Shown here piece after piece: positions 1 to 14,400 of a DNA stretch of 35,865 nucleotides; within the stretch, counting starts at the first letter, position 1, and every line of letters begins with the position of its first letter. Location of the stretch: assembly GCA_946406415.1 (NCBI GenBank), contig CAMJKR010000002.1, forward strand, positions 1 to 35,865, read 5' to 3'. The translations under genes were made by a program, and so were the position numbers. The notes beneath the pieces are model-generated. The model was not told the DNA's origin. It worked only from the letters and a program-made list of their open reading frames with translations, and did not search any database. The stretch is from an uncultured Selenomonadales bacterium (GTDB lineage Bacteria; Bacillota; Negativicutes; Selenomonadales; Selenomonadaceae).

Positions 1-405
1 TCGTCGCGGGTACTTGCGTAACTTTGCCGTTGTTGAGAGTCCAACCTGCCGTCTTGTAACCCGCCGTCGAATAATAACTGTTGCCGTCCCAGCCTTTACT
101 GACTGAATTACTCGGCGCAAGTCCACTTGCTAGTTTTACACTATAACTACCGGCGGAAATGGTATTGCCGACTTTGAGCAGAGCGGCATCGTTAATTGTA
201 AGCTCATTGGTGCCGACCGTGATGTTCGTGCTGTTGGGTGTGCCGTTCAGACCGCTAATCTCAAACGCCGCTGTCGTCGCGGGTACTTGCGTAACTTTGC
301 CGTTGTTGAGAGTCCAACCTGCCGTCTTATAGCCGCCCGCCGAATAATAGCTTGAGCCGTTCCAACCTTTACTGACCGAATCGCTCGGCGCGAGGCTCGT
401 CTCCA
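1..405 (-). repeat. Near-identical DNA repeat with 273-bp period
   Basis: Bases 1-55 are identical to bases 274-328 and the similarity continues, less strictly, to about 135 and 405. The spacing of 273 bp is exactly 91 codons. The protein repeat reads AGYKTAGWTLNNGKVTQVPA in both copies. High DNA identity here, compared with the diverged copies further right, points to recent duplication or gene conversion. Confidence 0.85.
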
Positions 406-3400
406 ATTCTATCGTGTAATCATTATCCGCACTAATCGCCGCGCCGTCTTCGAGTACCGCAGAGTTCGTAATCGTGACCTTATTGCCGTCGCCAACTTCG
501 ATCGCCGATTTAACTTCGTCAACCGTCACATTACTCTTTAGACCAGACAAAGTAAATAATATTTCTGTGTTCGCAGGCTGATAAGTAATTTTTTTGTCGG
601 AAATGGCGGCTCCGGCTGTGATTTTCTTGAGATAATTCGCGGAGGTATCGTTGACTGTCCAATCATTGCCATTTTCGGTAGGATAAGTTAAGCCGCTGAT
701 TGTCAAAGCAACATCTTCGCCAGCTTTGGCAACAATATTGTCGCCGCTCTTCGCAAGGCTCGTGATTGAGGAGTCAAAACCAATTTCTCCGCTCTTGAAG
801 CCCGAAACCTTGACTGTCGTTCCCGTCGCGTAATAATTCTTGCCGTCAATGACGAGTTTATCGCCAGTCGCAGTAACATTATCGGGCAAAGTGAGCGTAT
901 ATTTGTAGGTTTTGCCGTCGTAAGTAACGGAACCGCCGCTTGCCAAGCCATTTATCGAAGTAATTGCACCGTTTTCAACCGTAACCGTCACGCCGTCCGT
1001 ATCATCGACAACTGTGAGCGTCTTGCCGTCGGTCGTCGTGAGCGAATCGGTAACCGTGACCTTGCCGCTGTACAATTTCCAATCAGTTTCGCTCGTCAAA
1101 GCCGCCGTTGTAACAGTTTCGCCATTTGCCAAGTGATAAGTGTTGCCGCTAACTGTTTTGCTTATTTTTTCAGTGTCGACAGAGTAATTAACTCCGCCAA
1201 TTTCTATGTCGGTGACGTTCGCAAGCGTTATCGTCGTGGCGTTGACTTTGTAATTGCCGTTCGCCGTGACTTTGAAGGCATTGTTGCCGCTCTTGAGGTT
1301 GCTGAACTCCTTGCCGAGCGTATATTCCTTGCCCGTGCCGACATCTACCGTCAAATTCGCCGCGTCAGTCGCGTTAATCGCCGTCAAAGTGCCGCTTTCA
1401 AGTTTGGCAATCTGTTTAGCGGTCGAGTCAGTGTAAATCGTATCGCTTCCGAGCGTGATTGCGTTGCCGGTGATTATTGTCGCCGTTGTCCACGACGTAT
1501 CATTTATCGCCAGAGTGTCCGCCGTCACATGGACAAGACTATCGTTCTTGATTATGCCGTTAGTCGTGACTTCGTAGCTGTCATTGCCGATTGTGAACTT
1601 GTCGCCCGAATTTAAGCCGCCAATCGTCGAATCAGTCGCATTGACCGTGAGTCCGTCGCCGCTCGTCAGTGTTATCAAGTTGTTGCCAACTTTTACCGCG
1701 TTATTTGTCGCTGAAATTTTCGCCGTGCCGCTTATCAGTGTCGAGCCGTCAAATTTGAACGCGCCGCTAACCACGCCGAACTTATTATCGCCGACATTGA
1801 CATTAACGCCGCCTGTGCCTGCCGTGATTGTCGTCGTCGAAGTATAAAATGCAGAGTCAATCGTTATCGCAGTCGTCAACGCGCTCGCATCTATCGCTGT
1901 GATTGTCGTCGAAGAATCATTTGCTTTAGTCAGCGTAGATCCGTCGAAACTCGCGACTTTTTTGCCGTCCGCGCCATAAAAATCTTGATTGGCGGCGGCA
2001 GTGAGCGTGATTGTGTCGTCAACCGTAGCTGTCCAATTATTTTCCGCGTTAAGTTCTGTTAAAGTGACCGTCGCAGGATTATTGAGCCAAACTTTTCCGC
2101 TCTTCAAAATAAAACCATCGCCAACAGTGTATTCGGTATCTCCGACTTTGAACTTGTCGCCGTTGTCCAAGCTGTCAAACGTCGAAGTGCCGGCGTTGAA
2201 AGTGATTTCGCCGCTAATTGCCTCGATTGTCGCGCCACCATTGAACGAAACCTTAACGCCCTTGCCTAAAGTCGCCGTGCCTTTGAATTGATTCGTTGCG
2301 TTGCCGATATTTTTCACGTCGGAGCCGATGCCGCTCGTCAGCTTGAAATATTTCCCGCTGTATCCTTCGCCAGCCGCTATGTTGTCCGTCAAATAGCCGA
2401 GCTTGGTCGTCGTGTCGAGAGTGTAAGGTTTAGTTGTTGAGCCGTCATTGCCCGTAAAGACTTTGGCGAAGTCCCAGATTAAAATCGGGTTGCTAATCGT
2501 TACGTCCGCCGTGATTGTAAATTTTTTGTCGTCGTCAAGCGTTCCAACAGATAAATTCGCGCTCTTGATGAGTTTATTGGCGTCGGTCGCCGCGATTGTG
2601 ACGGTCGCGCCCGCCTTTACATAAATATCGTTGCCGACTGCGTAGTTGCTCGTTACATTGATGCCGCTCGGCAAAGTGACTTTGTAAACCTGCGTCAAGT
2701 CGGGATAATTATTCGTGACAACATTTTGAGCCGTCGCAACCGTATAATTTCCTTCTGTGCCGAAAATATAATGCTTAGTCTCGTCGAGGCTCGCGCCGAT
2801 TGTTTTATCTTCAGTGATTGTGGCGGTGTTCGCGACTGTGTAACCGGTTTTCGTGCCGGACAAGGTGATTGCGCCGACCGCATAAGTTTTGCCGCCGGCT
2901 GTCGCAGAAATACCGCTCGCGACTGAGACAAAAGCGGGCAATGTCACTTCATAAACACGAATCAAATTGGAATAGTTATCCGTGTTATTGGCGAGCGTGT
3001 AGCCGTTGCCGTTGTCGAAAGCGTAATGCCCGCTCGTGTCGGTAATTTTGAAGTTGTAGCCGCTCGGAGCGGTAATTTGCTTGCCTGTATCAAAAATCGC
3101 GTCGGACTTTATCTTTAACGTCTTGTCGTCAACTTCAATAGCCGCCGTAAGTTCCTCGACTGTCACGCCCGTTTTTAAATTCTCAAGCGTAAATAATGCA
3201 TTGCCGCCCGTCGCCGCAGTGTAACTGACTTCTCCAGCGTTCGTAGTCCAGCTTGAGGCAGTCTTCTCGGAAATGTAAGTCGTGCCGTTCCAATGCGCAT
3301 CAACTTTAGCAGTCATCGTCAACTCGGAAGTGTCTATCACGCCGCCGCCTGTAATTGTTATCGTCGTCGGATTTTCCGGCAAAAGTTCATCAGTCGGCTT

Positions 3401-5430
3401 GAAGGTAATGACATTGCCGTTACGGGGGAACATATCCTCAGTCAAAGTTGCGCCGTCTTTCAAGCCCGTTATCGTCAACGTTTCGCCGCCAACTTGTTCT
3501 TGCCACTCGTAAGCGTCACCGACTTTGGCATAGCCCGCCGTCGTGCCACTTAACGTAACCGCATTGCCTGTTTGATTGAAGTTAATCGTCTTGGCAAGCG
3601 AAGCAGTAAGTTGCAACGTGTAGCTCGAATCTTTAACGGAAATTTTATCGTGTGTGGAAGTCAACGCGCCGTCGCTGATTGTTATCGTCTTGCCGTCAAT
3701 GATGACGTCCGTGCCGAGTGTCGCACTGTCAGAAATACCGCTGATTGTGAACGTCGTCGGAGCGGTCGCTGGTGTAAATGTGTACTTCTTGCCGCTACCC
3801 GTGAAGTATGCGGGCGTGTAAGCCGAAGTGTACGTTCCATTAACCAACGTTGCAGAAGTTTCTGCGTTGTTCGTATTGCCATTAAATATAAGCGTGAAAT
3901 CGTTGCCGTTAAGTTCGACTGTATAAGCCGCCGTCGCCGTCATGTCCAGAGCACTCTCGGCAACAGTAACTTGCTTGCCGCTTATCGTCACGCCGTCCAC
4001 AGATTTAATTCTGGTCAATGTGAACGTCTCGCCGCCGACTTGCCCCGTGTAGGTGACGCCGCTATCAGTCGCCGTGTAGTGTTCGCCTGTGCCCGATGCC
4101 CTGTAACTCAACGTGCCGTTCGCCAAAGTCTTTGATTCGGCAATCGTCTCGGCTGTCGTGTCAACGTCACCATTGAGTTTGACGGAGAAATTGCCGCCCG
4201 TTATGCTGACCGATTTTTTATCGAGAGCCGCCGCCTTGAATTCAAATTCGGTCGTGTCGCCGTCCGTGACGAGAACATTGGTACCGAGACTCGCCGACGA
4301 ATTTAAGTTGGTGATTGTGAAAGTTTTGGCGGTCGTGGCAGGGTAAATCGTTAAAGTTTCGCCGTTCAAATCACTCCACGCTTGCCAAGTCTTTGAAGTG
4401 TAGGTGCCATTCGTCAAGCTCGCGTTGCTTGCAATCGTCTGCGACTTATTACCCGTGAATCCTTCCGCATAAGCAAAACCCACGTCGGAAGATTTTTTAT
4501 CAAGCGTGATTGTTTTCTCTGCGTCGTAATTCAAGGCGGAAATGTTGACTGTGTACTTGTCGCCACTCTTGCTGACTTCAAAGCCGCTTGCCGAATCAAC
4601 GCCGCTTAAGCTGAACAATTCGGTCGCCGGCGTCGTCGGTGTGTAAATAATCTTCTTGCCGCTAACCGCATAGCCCGCCGCGCTGACATATTCGGACTTA
4701 TAAGTCGTGCCGTCCCAGCCTTCGCCGATGGTCGTTGCGGGTGAAACGTTATCAAGCTCAAGCGTAAAGTCGCCCGTAAGTTCAACGTCCGTTGCGTTTA
4801 GCGCATCGCTTGAAATTTTTACTGTGCCGCTGTCAACCGTAACGCCTGAAGGTAAGCTCGCGTTATTTTCCGTCGTCAAAGTCGTTGCCAAGCCGCTGAT
4901 TGTAAACGTCTCGCGATTATCCGACTTGTGGACTATCTGATTGTCGACGACGCGATAACCTTCCGTGTCGCCCGCTGAACTGTAGCTGTATTTAGTTGCG
5001 TCGGTCGTGTCCTGCGTCCAAGAAAGTTCTTTGTGCTCACTCGGAACAATGTTATTGCCCAAAGCAAGCGTATAGCCCTCAGCAACCGTGACAGTCTTGC
5101 CGCTGTCAAGAATCGTGGTGTCGGTTATAGTTATCGTCGTACCGTCAACTTCAACAGCCGCCGCAATCTGCGCGGTCGTCACGTCTGACTTCAATCCGCT
5201 GAGTACGAACTCTTCATTGACCGCCCGACTCGCGCAGATTATCGCTTTATCCTCAACGTTATACTCTATTCCCGAAGGTATGCCATAAATAGCGTTGCCT
5301 TCCGTGACAGTCAACCACGTAGCCTCAATCGGCGCAGACAAGCCCGTTAGCTGAACGACTTGCTCATCTGTCAGCGTAACCGTCAAGGCTCCGTCGCTGT
5401 AGCTGTAAGTCGAAATGCCCGCCGCGAACT
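1..5430 (-). repeat. C-ward repeat region of about 90 residues per unit
   Basis: This part of the giant frame repeats a unit built from FTISGL, a short VxV strand, KVTITxxAL, a YTxxLxxxL strand, a GWxxxxYxS segment and AGYxxxxxKIxYxPATT. About ten diverged copies can be followed from about 5.4 kb to the left edge. Between about 2.3 and 3.1 kb it is interrupted by segments of the type VYKVTLPSGINVTSNYAVG and one GLUG-like module (NIGNATNQFKGT). No enzymatic motif was recognised. The region runs off the window. Confidence 0.65.
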
Positions 5431-8400
5431 CCAATCTGTCATCGGTGCCAAAGTCCGTTATATTGACTGCCTCAACGTTGCTCGTTATCTCAATCGTATC
5501 GGAACCGTCGCCCGTCGTTATCGTCACGTTCGACGCCGCAAAGTTGGTAAGCTTGTCATTGCCGTCGCCGAGTGCAATCTCAATGTTGCTCGCGCTGTTG
5601 GTGATAACGTCGGCATTGTCGGTGGCGGTAAAAGTCTTGCCGCTCCAATCGCCTTTAAGATTAAATTGATAGCCGTTGGAGTTCAAAGCAACCGTCGCGC
5701 CCGAATCATTAACCGCACTGCCGTCAACTTCAATGACTTTGCCCACGTCAGCGATACCGTCAAGCTTGCTTATGCCGCTAATGGCAACCTGCGCGGATCC
5801 GACTGATTCAACTTGATAAGCTATCTCGCCGCCGTCCAAGTACGCGCCCGCGAGTGTCGTCGGGATAAAGTTCGCAGTGCCGCTTTCCAACGACCAATTA
5901 TTGACTGTCTTCGATAAGTTCAGCCCGCCGATTGTAATGTGGCTGTCGAAGTTAGAGCCGTCAGTTCTGTAGCTCGCGACAACGCCGTCATTGGTGACAG
6001 TGAGATCTTTGAAATTGCCGCTTGCAGGTTTAATCACGTCGCCCGCGCCGAAGCCCGTAACCGTAAAGCTGTTTGTGCCCGCAAATTCGATAACGTCATT
6101 GCCTTTGGAAACGTCTATGCTGACGTTCGCGGCGGTGTTGGAAATGGTATCGTTGCCTTCGCCGCCGTCAATCGTGACCTGCGCGGCGGTGTTGCTGATT
6201 GAATCGTTGCCCGCGCCCGCCGAGATTGTGACGTTGGTGCCGCTGTTGCTGATTGTGTCGTCGCCCGCCGAGCCGAGCACGCTGATATTGTCTTCCGCGT
6301 TGGTGTAGGTGTCGCCGCCGTCGTGCAGTTGAATATGATATGCGGCATCAAGCACGGCGTCGCCCGTCAAGTTCACGGTGTAGACATTGCCGTTTTTCTC
6401 AATCGTCGCGCCGCTCAATTCGTCGATAATGCGTCGGTCGTCGTCTGCCGTCAACTCAAATGTAACTTGTCCCGTCGCGAAAATTCTGCCGCGATAATTT
6501 CTGAACCCGTCGGTGTTGGTAAAGGTGAAATGTTCAGGCTCCGTCAACGAGTAAAGTCCGCCGCCCGAAGAGCCGCCGCTCTTGAGCAAGCCGCGTTTGG
6601 GCGTAACCGTTTCGAGGTGATAGTAGCAATCGTTTACGGTGCCGCCGCTGTTGTTGCCGACAATCGCGCCGTTAGTGCCGCTGCTGATATAGCCGTCGAA
6701 GAAACAGTTATCAATCGTGCCGTCGCTGATTGTGCCGACAATGCCGCCGACGTTCTCGTTGCCGCTGATATTGGCATAGAGCAAGACGACGTTTTTAATC
6801 GTGCCGCCGTTGACATAGCCGAACAAGCCGACGTTACTGCTGCCGTCTTTTATCGTTAAATTGCTTATCGTGTAGCTGTCCGTGAGTTCGCCGTCGCTGT
6901 CGTAAATGCCGGCGTCGAACGTGCCCATGAAATGATTCTCCTCGTTGCCTATCGGCGTCCAGTTGCTTTCAGCGTCGAGGATAATTTCTTCCGTCTGCTT
7001 GAACTTCAAGCCCGCGCAGGTGTTGCCGTCGTTGACGTAAGTCGCCAAAACTTGCAAAGCCTCAACCGAATCGATTATGTAGGAGTCATCGCTTGCGTCT
7101 AAGGTAAGCCCCGCGATAACAGGTAAGCCGCTAAATTCGGGCGTCGAATTTTCTGCGGGCATGGTGTAAGTAAATGTTCCGTCGTTGTTATCGGTCGCGC
7201 CGATTATGCCCGTGATTTTCGCAAAACTGTCGTCGTGAGCCGTCGCGCTTATGTTGAGCTTGAGGTCGCCTGCAGGAGCGTAGAGCTTGCCGTTGTATTT
7301 GACGCCTTTATCCTCTGCAATCGTAACGCCTTCGGGCAACGTCAATTCGTAAGCAAGCGGAGTGGAATCTGCCGGCGTGGCGTCTCCTGCACGATAGCTG
7401 TTAGCAATAGAGCCATTGTTCTTGCCGACAATTGCACCGACATAAGAATTGCCGCTTGTCTTGGCTAACGTTAAGCAGTTTTGAATCGTGCCGCCGGACA
7501 TATTGTAACTGACAATGCCGCCGACCCTATAATCGCCGCTGATAGTGCCATCTACCGCGCAATTATCAATCGTGCCGTAGTTTAAGTAGGCAATGCCGCC
7601 GGCATAAGAATTGCCGCTGATGTTGGCATTAACCAGCGAGACATTTTTAATCGTACCGCTGTTCCAATGGAACAAGCCGACTTTATCGCCGCTCGTTATC
7701 GTCAAGTTGTTTATCGTGTGCCCTTGCCCGTCGAATATGCCCGCGAAAGGTTGCGTGTACGGGTTGCCGATTGGCGTCCAGTTCGCTACGTTTCTAAGGT
7801 CAATATCGTTCGTGAGCTTGAAGGTTTTATTTCTGCAGTTGTTGCCGCTGTTGACGATTGTTGCAAAAAGTTTCAGTTGCTCGGCATCGCTTATTTCGTA
7901 GGTGTCGGCAGTCAGATTGAATTTCAAGACAGAAGTATCGCCCGCGTAATTGGCAAGGAAGGTGCTCAACGATGCAAAGCTTGCGGCGTTGTCGAGGTTG
8001 TAGGAGCCGTCGCCGTTGTTGTTCGGAACGAACGTAAGCCCGTCAATCTTCGGGTAGCAGGTGAACTCATTAACCTGCGCGGAGGCGTCGTCGTAGACGG
8101 TATATCTGTAGGTGTTGTCGCCGATTTGCGTAGCGTTCTTGACAGCAATTTTCTCGTAAATGCTTTCGCTGTCGAGTGTGTCCGTGTCAAGCGTGAGGTC
8201 GAAGGTCGCGCCGCTGAGGTAGTAAATTGTGCCGTCGACAGTTTTTGATTTGCCGCTAACATGATTTGCCGTGACGCCGTCGGGCAATTCAAGTTCGTAA
8301 ACAGGAGTGCCGTAGCCGCCCGCCTCGCTGTGATAGTAGCAGGCGATGACTTTGGCGTTGTCGTTGTTTTCGCCAACGATTGCGCCGACAAGTGCTCCAC

Positions 8401-11400
8401 CTGCGCCGTTAGTCTCGATTGTGCCGTCGACAAAACAGTTATCAATCGTTCCGTAATTGGTACCGACTATGCCGCCCGCTCTGCCTCCTTTGACATTGGC
8501 GTTAACCAACGAAACGTTTTGAATCGTGCCGCCGTTATCGTTATAGTCGCCGAGACAGCCGAATAAGCCCGCTCTGGTGTAGCCGCTTGTTTCTACTTTC
8601 AAGTTTCTGATGATATGTCCTTGCCCGTCGAACGTGCCTTTGAAATATTTGCCTCCCTGATCGTCGTTGCCGATTGGTGTCCAGTTCTCTACGCCGTCGA
8701 GGTCGAGGTCGCTCGCAAGCTTAAACGTGTAGCCCGCGCAGTTGTTGCCCGCGTTGACGTATTCCGCCAACTTTTGCAAGTCTGCAACCGTGTTGACGAG
8801 GTAGTAAGCATTGCCCGCCGCGTCGGAGCCAAATGTCATATCGCCGATTTTCGGTAAGCCGTCAAAGGTCTTGCCTGTCGCGTCGAAGTCGTCAGCGAAT
8901 TTAAACGTGTAGCCGCCCGCGTTGCCGAGCAGTTCGATGTTGTCGCCGTTGAAGGAATCCTCGCTGAGCGTGAGGACTTTGTTATCCTTGTCGATGGTTG
9001 CAGCATCGTAGAAATTCCATTCTTTATTCTCGTCATCATAAACTTCTTTTATAGTTTTTATGTTTTCAAAGGAGAACAGCGGCTTGATACCTTCGGCGTA
9101 TTGCCATTTGCCGTCGTCGTCTTGCGTCCAGCCTGAGCCGTCGCCCGCCGTGTCGTAGTAAGCGTAGATATTCCTGTCATTGTCGATAAGGTTCCAACCC
9201 GTCGTGACTTCGCGTTGGAGGAGGGGGCTGTCGATTTCAATTCGACCGCCGCTAATCGAAGGCGATTTGGAAGTATCGAGGACGCTCTCGCTGAGGATAA
9301 CCTTACCGCCGTTAATCGTGACGCCCGCCGCGATTTGATTTTCCGTCAAGCCGTCTTTCAAGCCGCCAAGCGTGAAGAAAGTTTTATTTTCCGCGTAGGC
9401 GATATTGCCGTCCTTGATGTATGCGCCTTCCGTGCCGACCGATTGACTGTAAGTCCAACCGTTCGCGCCTTCCTCCCAAGTGTTGGTTACTTCGCCGCTT
9501 GCAAGTTGGCTGATACCCGCAATGGTAAACATGCCGCCGTCAAAGCTTGCAACGAGGTTGCCGCCTTCAACGCTGAGATTAGTAATTTCGTAATCAGAAT
9601 CGATAACGTCGCCCGAATTGAAATTCTCGACGGTCAAGGAATTCAAATTGCCTCTGATTGTATTGTTGCCCTGCGCGTTGACAATGACAGCCTCAGCGGT
9701 TTCGATATAAATTTGGTTGTCGCCCGTGCCGCCGTTGATTGAGGTGTTGCCGCCGTTCATGAGGTTAATGTTGTTGTCGCCCGAACCTGCAACGATTGTC
9801 GCGTTGTCGGCGTAGTTGTCAATCGAATCGTCGCCGCCGCCGCACAAAATTACAAGGTTATTGCCGCTGTTCTGAATTATATCGCCGATTTCTCTGTCGC
9901 CGGTGTATTCGTCATGCAAAATATTGTTGGCGTCGGAGCCGACAAGCGTTTTGCCCTCGAAGTCACCATCCAACCTGACAACCGCGCCGCCTTTTTCTTG
10001 GACAATCGTAAGAGTGTTGCCCGCAAAGTTTTCGGGGCTGATTTCAACCTGCGGATAGCCGTAACCCGTGTGGTATCTGGGCGAATCGTCATTTACTATT
10101 TTTAAGCCGTTGAACTCGATAACAGGCGTCAAGTCGTTTGCTTGCACGTAGCCGATATACATTCCGCTTTCGCCCACGCCGAAGCCGTTCGCATTGCCGA
10201 CGTAGTAAGCTTTGCCGTTGTCGGTATCTTGCCAGCTGCTTAAATTCGTTGCAATGTTGCTTATGCCGCCGATTGTAACTCTTTTAATGGTACCGGTACT
10301 GGAAGTTTCAGCAACCAACGATTGATTGCCCTCTTCGCCGATAGTCTCAAGTTTGTCAATCGTGCCGCCGTAAAGATAAATGCGGTCGTCCTCTCCCATG
10401 TCGGTAACGGTGATGTTCGTGACGTTCAATCCGAGCTTAATCGTGTCTGCACCGCCGCCGCCCGTTATCGTGACATTGCTCTCGTCGACGTAAATATATT
10501 CACCGTTGTCGGAGCCGGTAAAGTGCACGCCGCTAACGCTGTCGATAAGCCCGAAAGCATAGCCGGCGTTGTTGCTCGTGACAGTGATACCGTCGCCGCC
10601 CGCGAAGTGGTTGCCGTTGAGGACAATAGTTTCAGTGCCGGCTTTCAATCCGCCGTAGCCGTCCAAGTTATCGGTCTGAATCGCAAAGTCCGCACCGATA
10701 CCGCTTAGCTCAACATACATATCCTCCGGCTTAATTTCGTTCAGACGATATTTAATCTTGCCGTCCGTTTCGTCGAGGTAGACGCCTTCAAGTTTCTGCT
10801 TGCCATATTTAGCCGTGCGATTTGCCGCGTCGAAACTCCAGACAGTGCCGTCTTCGGAGAATTTCACGCCGTCAAGGGTCGTGTGGACGTATTCGGAAAC
10901 GATGACGGCTTTTTTATCGCTCTCGTTGTAGCCTTCGGAGCCTAAGCTAAATTCGCCGTCGAACTCGATAACGTCACCCACGCCGAAACCGTCCAACTTA
11001 ACGCTGTTGTTGCCGTTGCGAAGTTTAATCGTGTCGTCGCCGTCGCCCGCCGTAATCGTTACGTCCTTGCCGAAGTTGTCGACAGAATCATTGCCCGCGC
11101 CGCCCAAAATCGAAATGTTATCCTCGCGGTTGGTGTAGGTGTCGCCCGCGCCGTTAAGCTGAATGTGCCAACTGCCGACAACTGCAAGATTAGCCGCGTC
11201 GCTGGTAAGCGTGACTTTGTAAGCGTTGCCGTCTTTGGTAGCCGCAACGCCGCCGACCGTCACGCCGTCGACTACTCGCCGCGTCTCATCGTCACGAGTG
11301 AAAGTCAACGCCGCGCCGTCCTTGTAGTAAGTCGTATTGCCGAACGTAAATTTATCGGCGTCCGCGCAGGTCAAGTTGAGTTGTCTCGGCAAGCCGCTCA

Positions 11401-14400
11401 ACGTGTGAACTTTGATTGCGTCGTCGCCCGCCGTGCCCTTTGTATAGTAGCTGTTCGTGACGGTGCCGCCGAACGCCTCGCCGCTGAAGTCGCCTTTTGG
11501 AGCAAAGACGCTGTTGCTGATTGTCGCATTGCCGCCTTTGACAAAACCGTTAGTCGCATTGGTGAGCGTACCGACAAACGCGCAGTCGTTAATCGTGTTC
11601 GTGCCGTCTGCATTGGCGATAAACGCGGAGCCGTCAGCTATCGTGCCGTCAATCGTGAGGTTGCCAATCGTCGCGCCGCTTGTGTAGTTGAAAAGCGTCT
11701 TGTCCGTCGTGATAGTGTAGCCGTTGCCGTTGAACTCGCCCGCGAACTTGTAACCGCTCGTGCCAAGCTGAATATTCTTGCCGCTGATGTCAATGTCGTG
11801 CGTGAGCTTAAATTTATTCGTCGGCGCGTTGCCGTCGCTGATAAAGTCAGCCAAAGCTTTAAGTTCTTCCACGCTCTCAATCAGATAACTGCCGTCGCTC
11901 TCGTCGTAAATCAAGTCCGCAATCTTCACGCGCCCTTCCGCCGCGATTGTCGGATAAGTTTCGCCGATTGTCACGGTGTAGACGCCGTTTTGACCCGCAA
12001 CGTCGTTGCCGTCAACTTTAAAGCTTGCAAACTGCGTGAACTGCGCGGCGTCGACTGTCAGCTTGAGTTTGGAGCCTTGCGCAATGTACTGAACGCCGTC
12101 GAACGTCAAAAGGCTGTTGTCGTTGGCAAGCTTTGTATTCGCGGGCAACTCGAATTTGAAAGCCTTAGTCGCGCCGTTGCCCGTGCCCGTCGTGTAGTAG
12201 CTGTTCGCGATATTGACGGTGCCGCCCGCGTAAGCATTGCCGCTGTAGTTGTCGGGAACTGAACTCGGAGCAAACATACTGCCGCGCACACGAACCGTGC
12301 CGCTGTTTTCGCCGACAAAGCCGTTGCCGCTGAGGATTTTGCCGTTAAAGACGCTGTTCCTTATCGTGAGCGTGCCCGAATTGTTGTAGACGAAACCGCC
12401 GCGCTCCATATCCCACGACGAGGCAACGCAATCGCTGATTGTGTTCGTGCCGCTCGCGTTGGCAACAATGCCCTTGCTCTTGACTGTGAGATTTTTAATC
12501 GTCGCGCCGTCAATGTAGCTAAACAGCGCATCCAATGAACCGGCAATGTCGATTGTCTTGCCGTTGCCGTCGAACGTGCCCGCAAACGGAGTGTCCGCCG
12601 TGCCGATTTGATACTGCGAGTTTTGAATGTCGTAATAGTTGCCGTTCTTTCTCTCGGCAGTGACTTTGAACTTCAAGCCCGCGCAGTTGTGACCCGCCGC
12701 AACGTAGTTTGCCAACGTTCCCAAGTCGCTGTAGTCTGCTATCAGATAGACGCCGTTTTGGTAAGTCAAGCCGTCAATAATCGGGTCGCCGTTAATCGTG
12801 ACGGTCGTATTTTGCCCGTCGAATATCAGCGCATAATTGCCGTTGGCGTCCGCAGTCAAATCGGTATCGCCGACGCGCAAGCCCTTGATTTTATGATAGC
12901 CCGTCACACCCGCCGTGCTGAGCAATAAGCTTGAGCCTTGCAGATAATAATCTTTGCCGCCAAGAGTAATGGAGTCGCCGCCGCCGCTGTTGAAAGTCGC
13001 CGTCACGCCTTCGGGCAATGTCAACGTGTTAATCTTGCTCGCGTATTTGTCATTGCCTTTAGCGTAGTAGTTGCCGCTTAAGGAGCTGAAGGACGATTTA
13101 TAGCCGACGACCGCCCCGACAAATTTACTGCCGCTGACTGTTGCGTCGGTAAAGCTTTCCTTAATTGCGCCTCTGTCGTTGTAGCCCGCAATGCCGCCGA
13201 CATAATTGCCTGTACCACTGATTTTGCCTTCAACTGTGCAATTATCAATCGTGCCGCTGTAACTGTGACCCGCAATGCCGCCGACTATCCAGCCGCCGCT
13301 GATGTTGGTATTGATGAGATTGACATTTTTAATCGTGCCCTTGTTTTCACCGAACAAGCCTTGACGATCGCCGCCCGTTATGGTTAGGTTGCTTATCGTA
13401 TGGTTTCCGCCGTCAAAGGTGCCGCTGAAATAATTCGGACTGTTACCGATTGGCGTCCAGTTCACGCCGTCAAGGTCAATGGTCGCCGTGAGTTTGAACT
13501 TCAAACCCGCGCAGTTGTGCCCCGCGTTGACGTAAGACGCAAGAGCTTGAAGTTGTGCCGCCGTGCCGATTTCGTAAGCGTTCTCGGCGTGGTTGTAGGT
13601 TGCGCCCGCGCTTGTAAGTTCCGCAATCGTCGGGACGCCGATAATGTCAATCGTCTCGTTGTCGCCGAGCGTGTAGCTGTAAGTGTCGCCCGTCTTTGTG
13701 AGAGCCTTGCCGCCGACACTCAAGCCCGTTATCGTTTGGTAATTTGCATTGGTGCCGACGCTGAGATTGAACGTCGCGCCCAATTTGTAGTAAGTCTTGC
13801 CGCCGACAGTCTTCTTGAGGTCGTCGCCGCCCGTGTAAGTCGCCGTGACACCTGCGGGCAAGTCGAGAGTGTAATATTTAGTCGCGCCCGTGCTGTCGTA
13901 GGCGTTTGAGACATATCCGTTGCCGCTATATCTGCCGTAGTTGTTGCCGACAATCGCGCCGACATACTGATTGCCGCTGACTGTAACATCGGCGAAGCTG
14001 TCCTTAACGGTGCCGGCTTGGTTTTCGCTCGTAATGCCGCCGACATATTTATCGCCGCTGATTATGCCGTCAACAAAGCAATTACCAATCGTGCCGCCGA
14101 AGTTGTCGCCCGCAATGCCACTGACCCATCTATTGCCGCTGAGTTCGCCGCTGACTGCGCAATTTTCTATCGTGCCTCTGTTGTTGTAGCCGACAATGCC
14201 GCCGACATTCCAATAGCCGCTAATATTGGCATTAACCAGCGTGACATTTTTTATCGTGCCGTTGTTATAACCGAACAAGCCGCGATAACTGCCGCCCGTT
14301 ATCTTGAGGTTGCTGATTGTGTGGTTATCGCCGTCGAACGTGCCGCTGAAACGGTTATTACTGTCGTTGCCGATTGGCATCCAGTTCGCTATGCCGCTAA

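Noticed and set aside
11165-12262. Long plus-strand open frame (365 codons) opposite the giant gene; similar ones at 17051-18163 and elsewhere in 1-23.4 kb
   Set aside because: They are shadows: biased codon use in the repeat gene removes stops from the opposite strand. The translations are low-complexity, lack ribosome binding sites, and the minus frame has coherent repeated domains.
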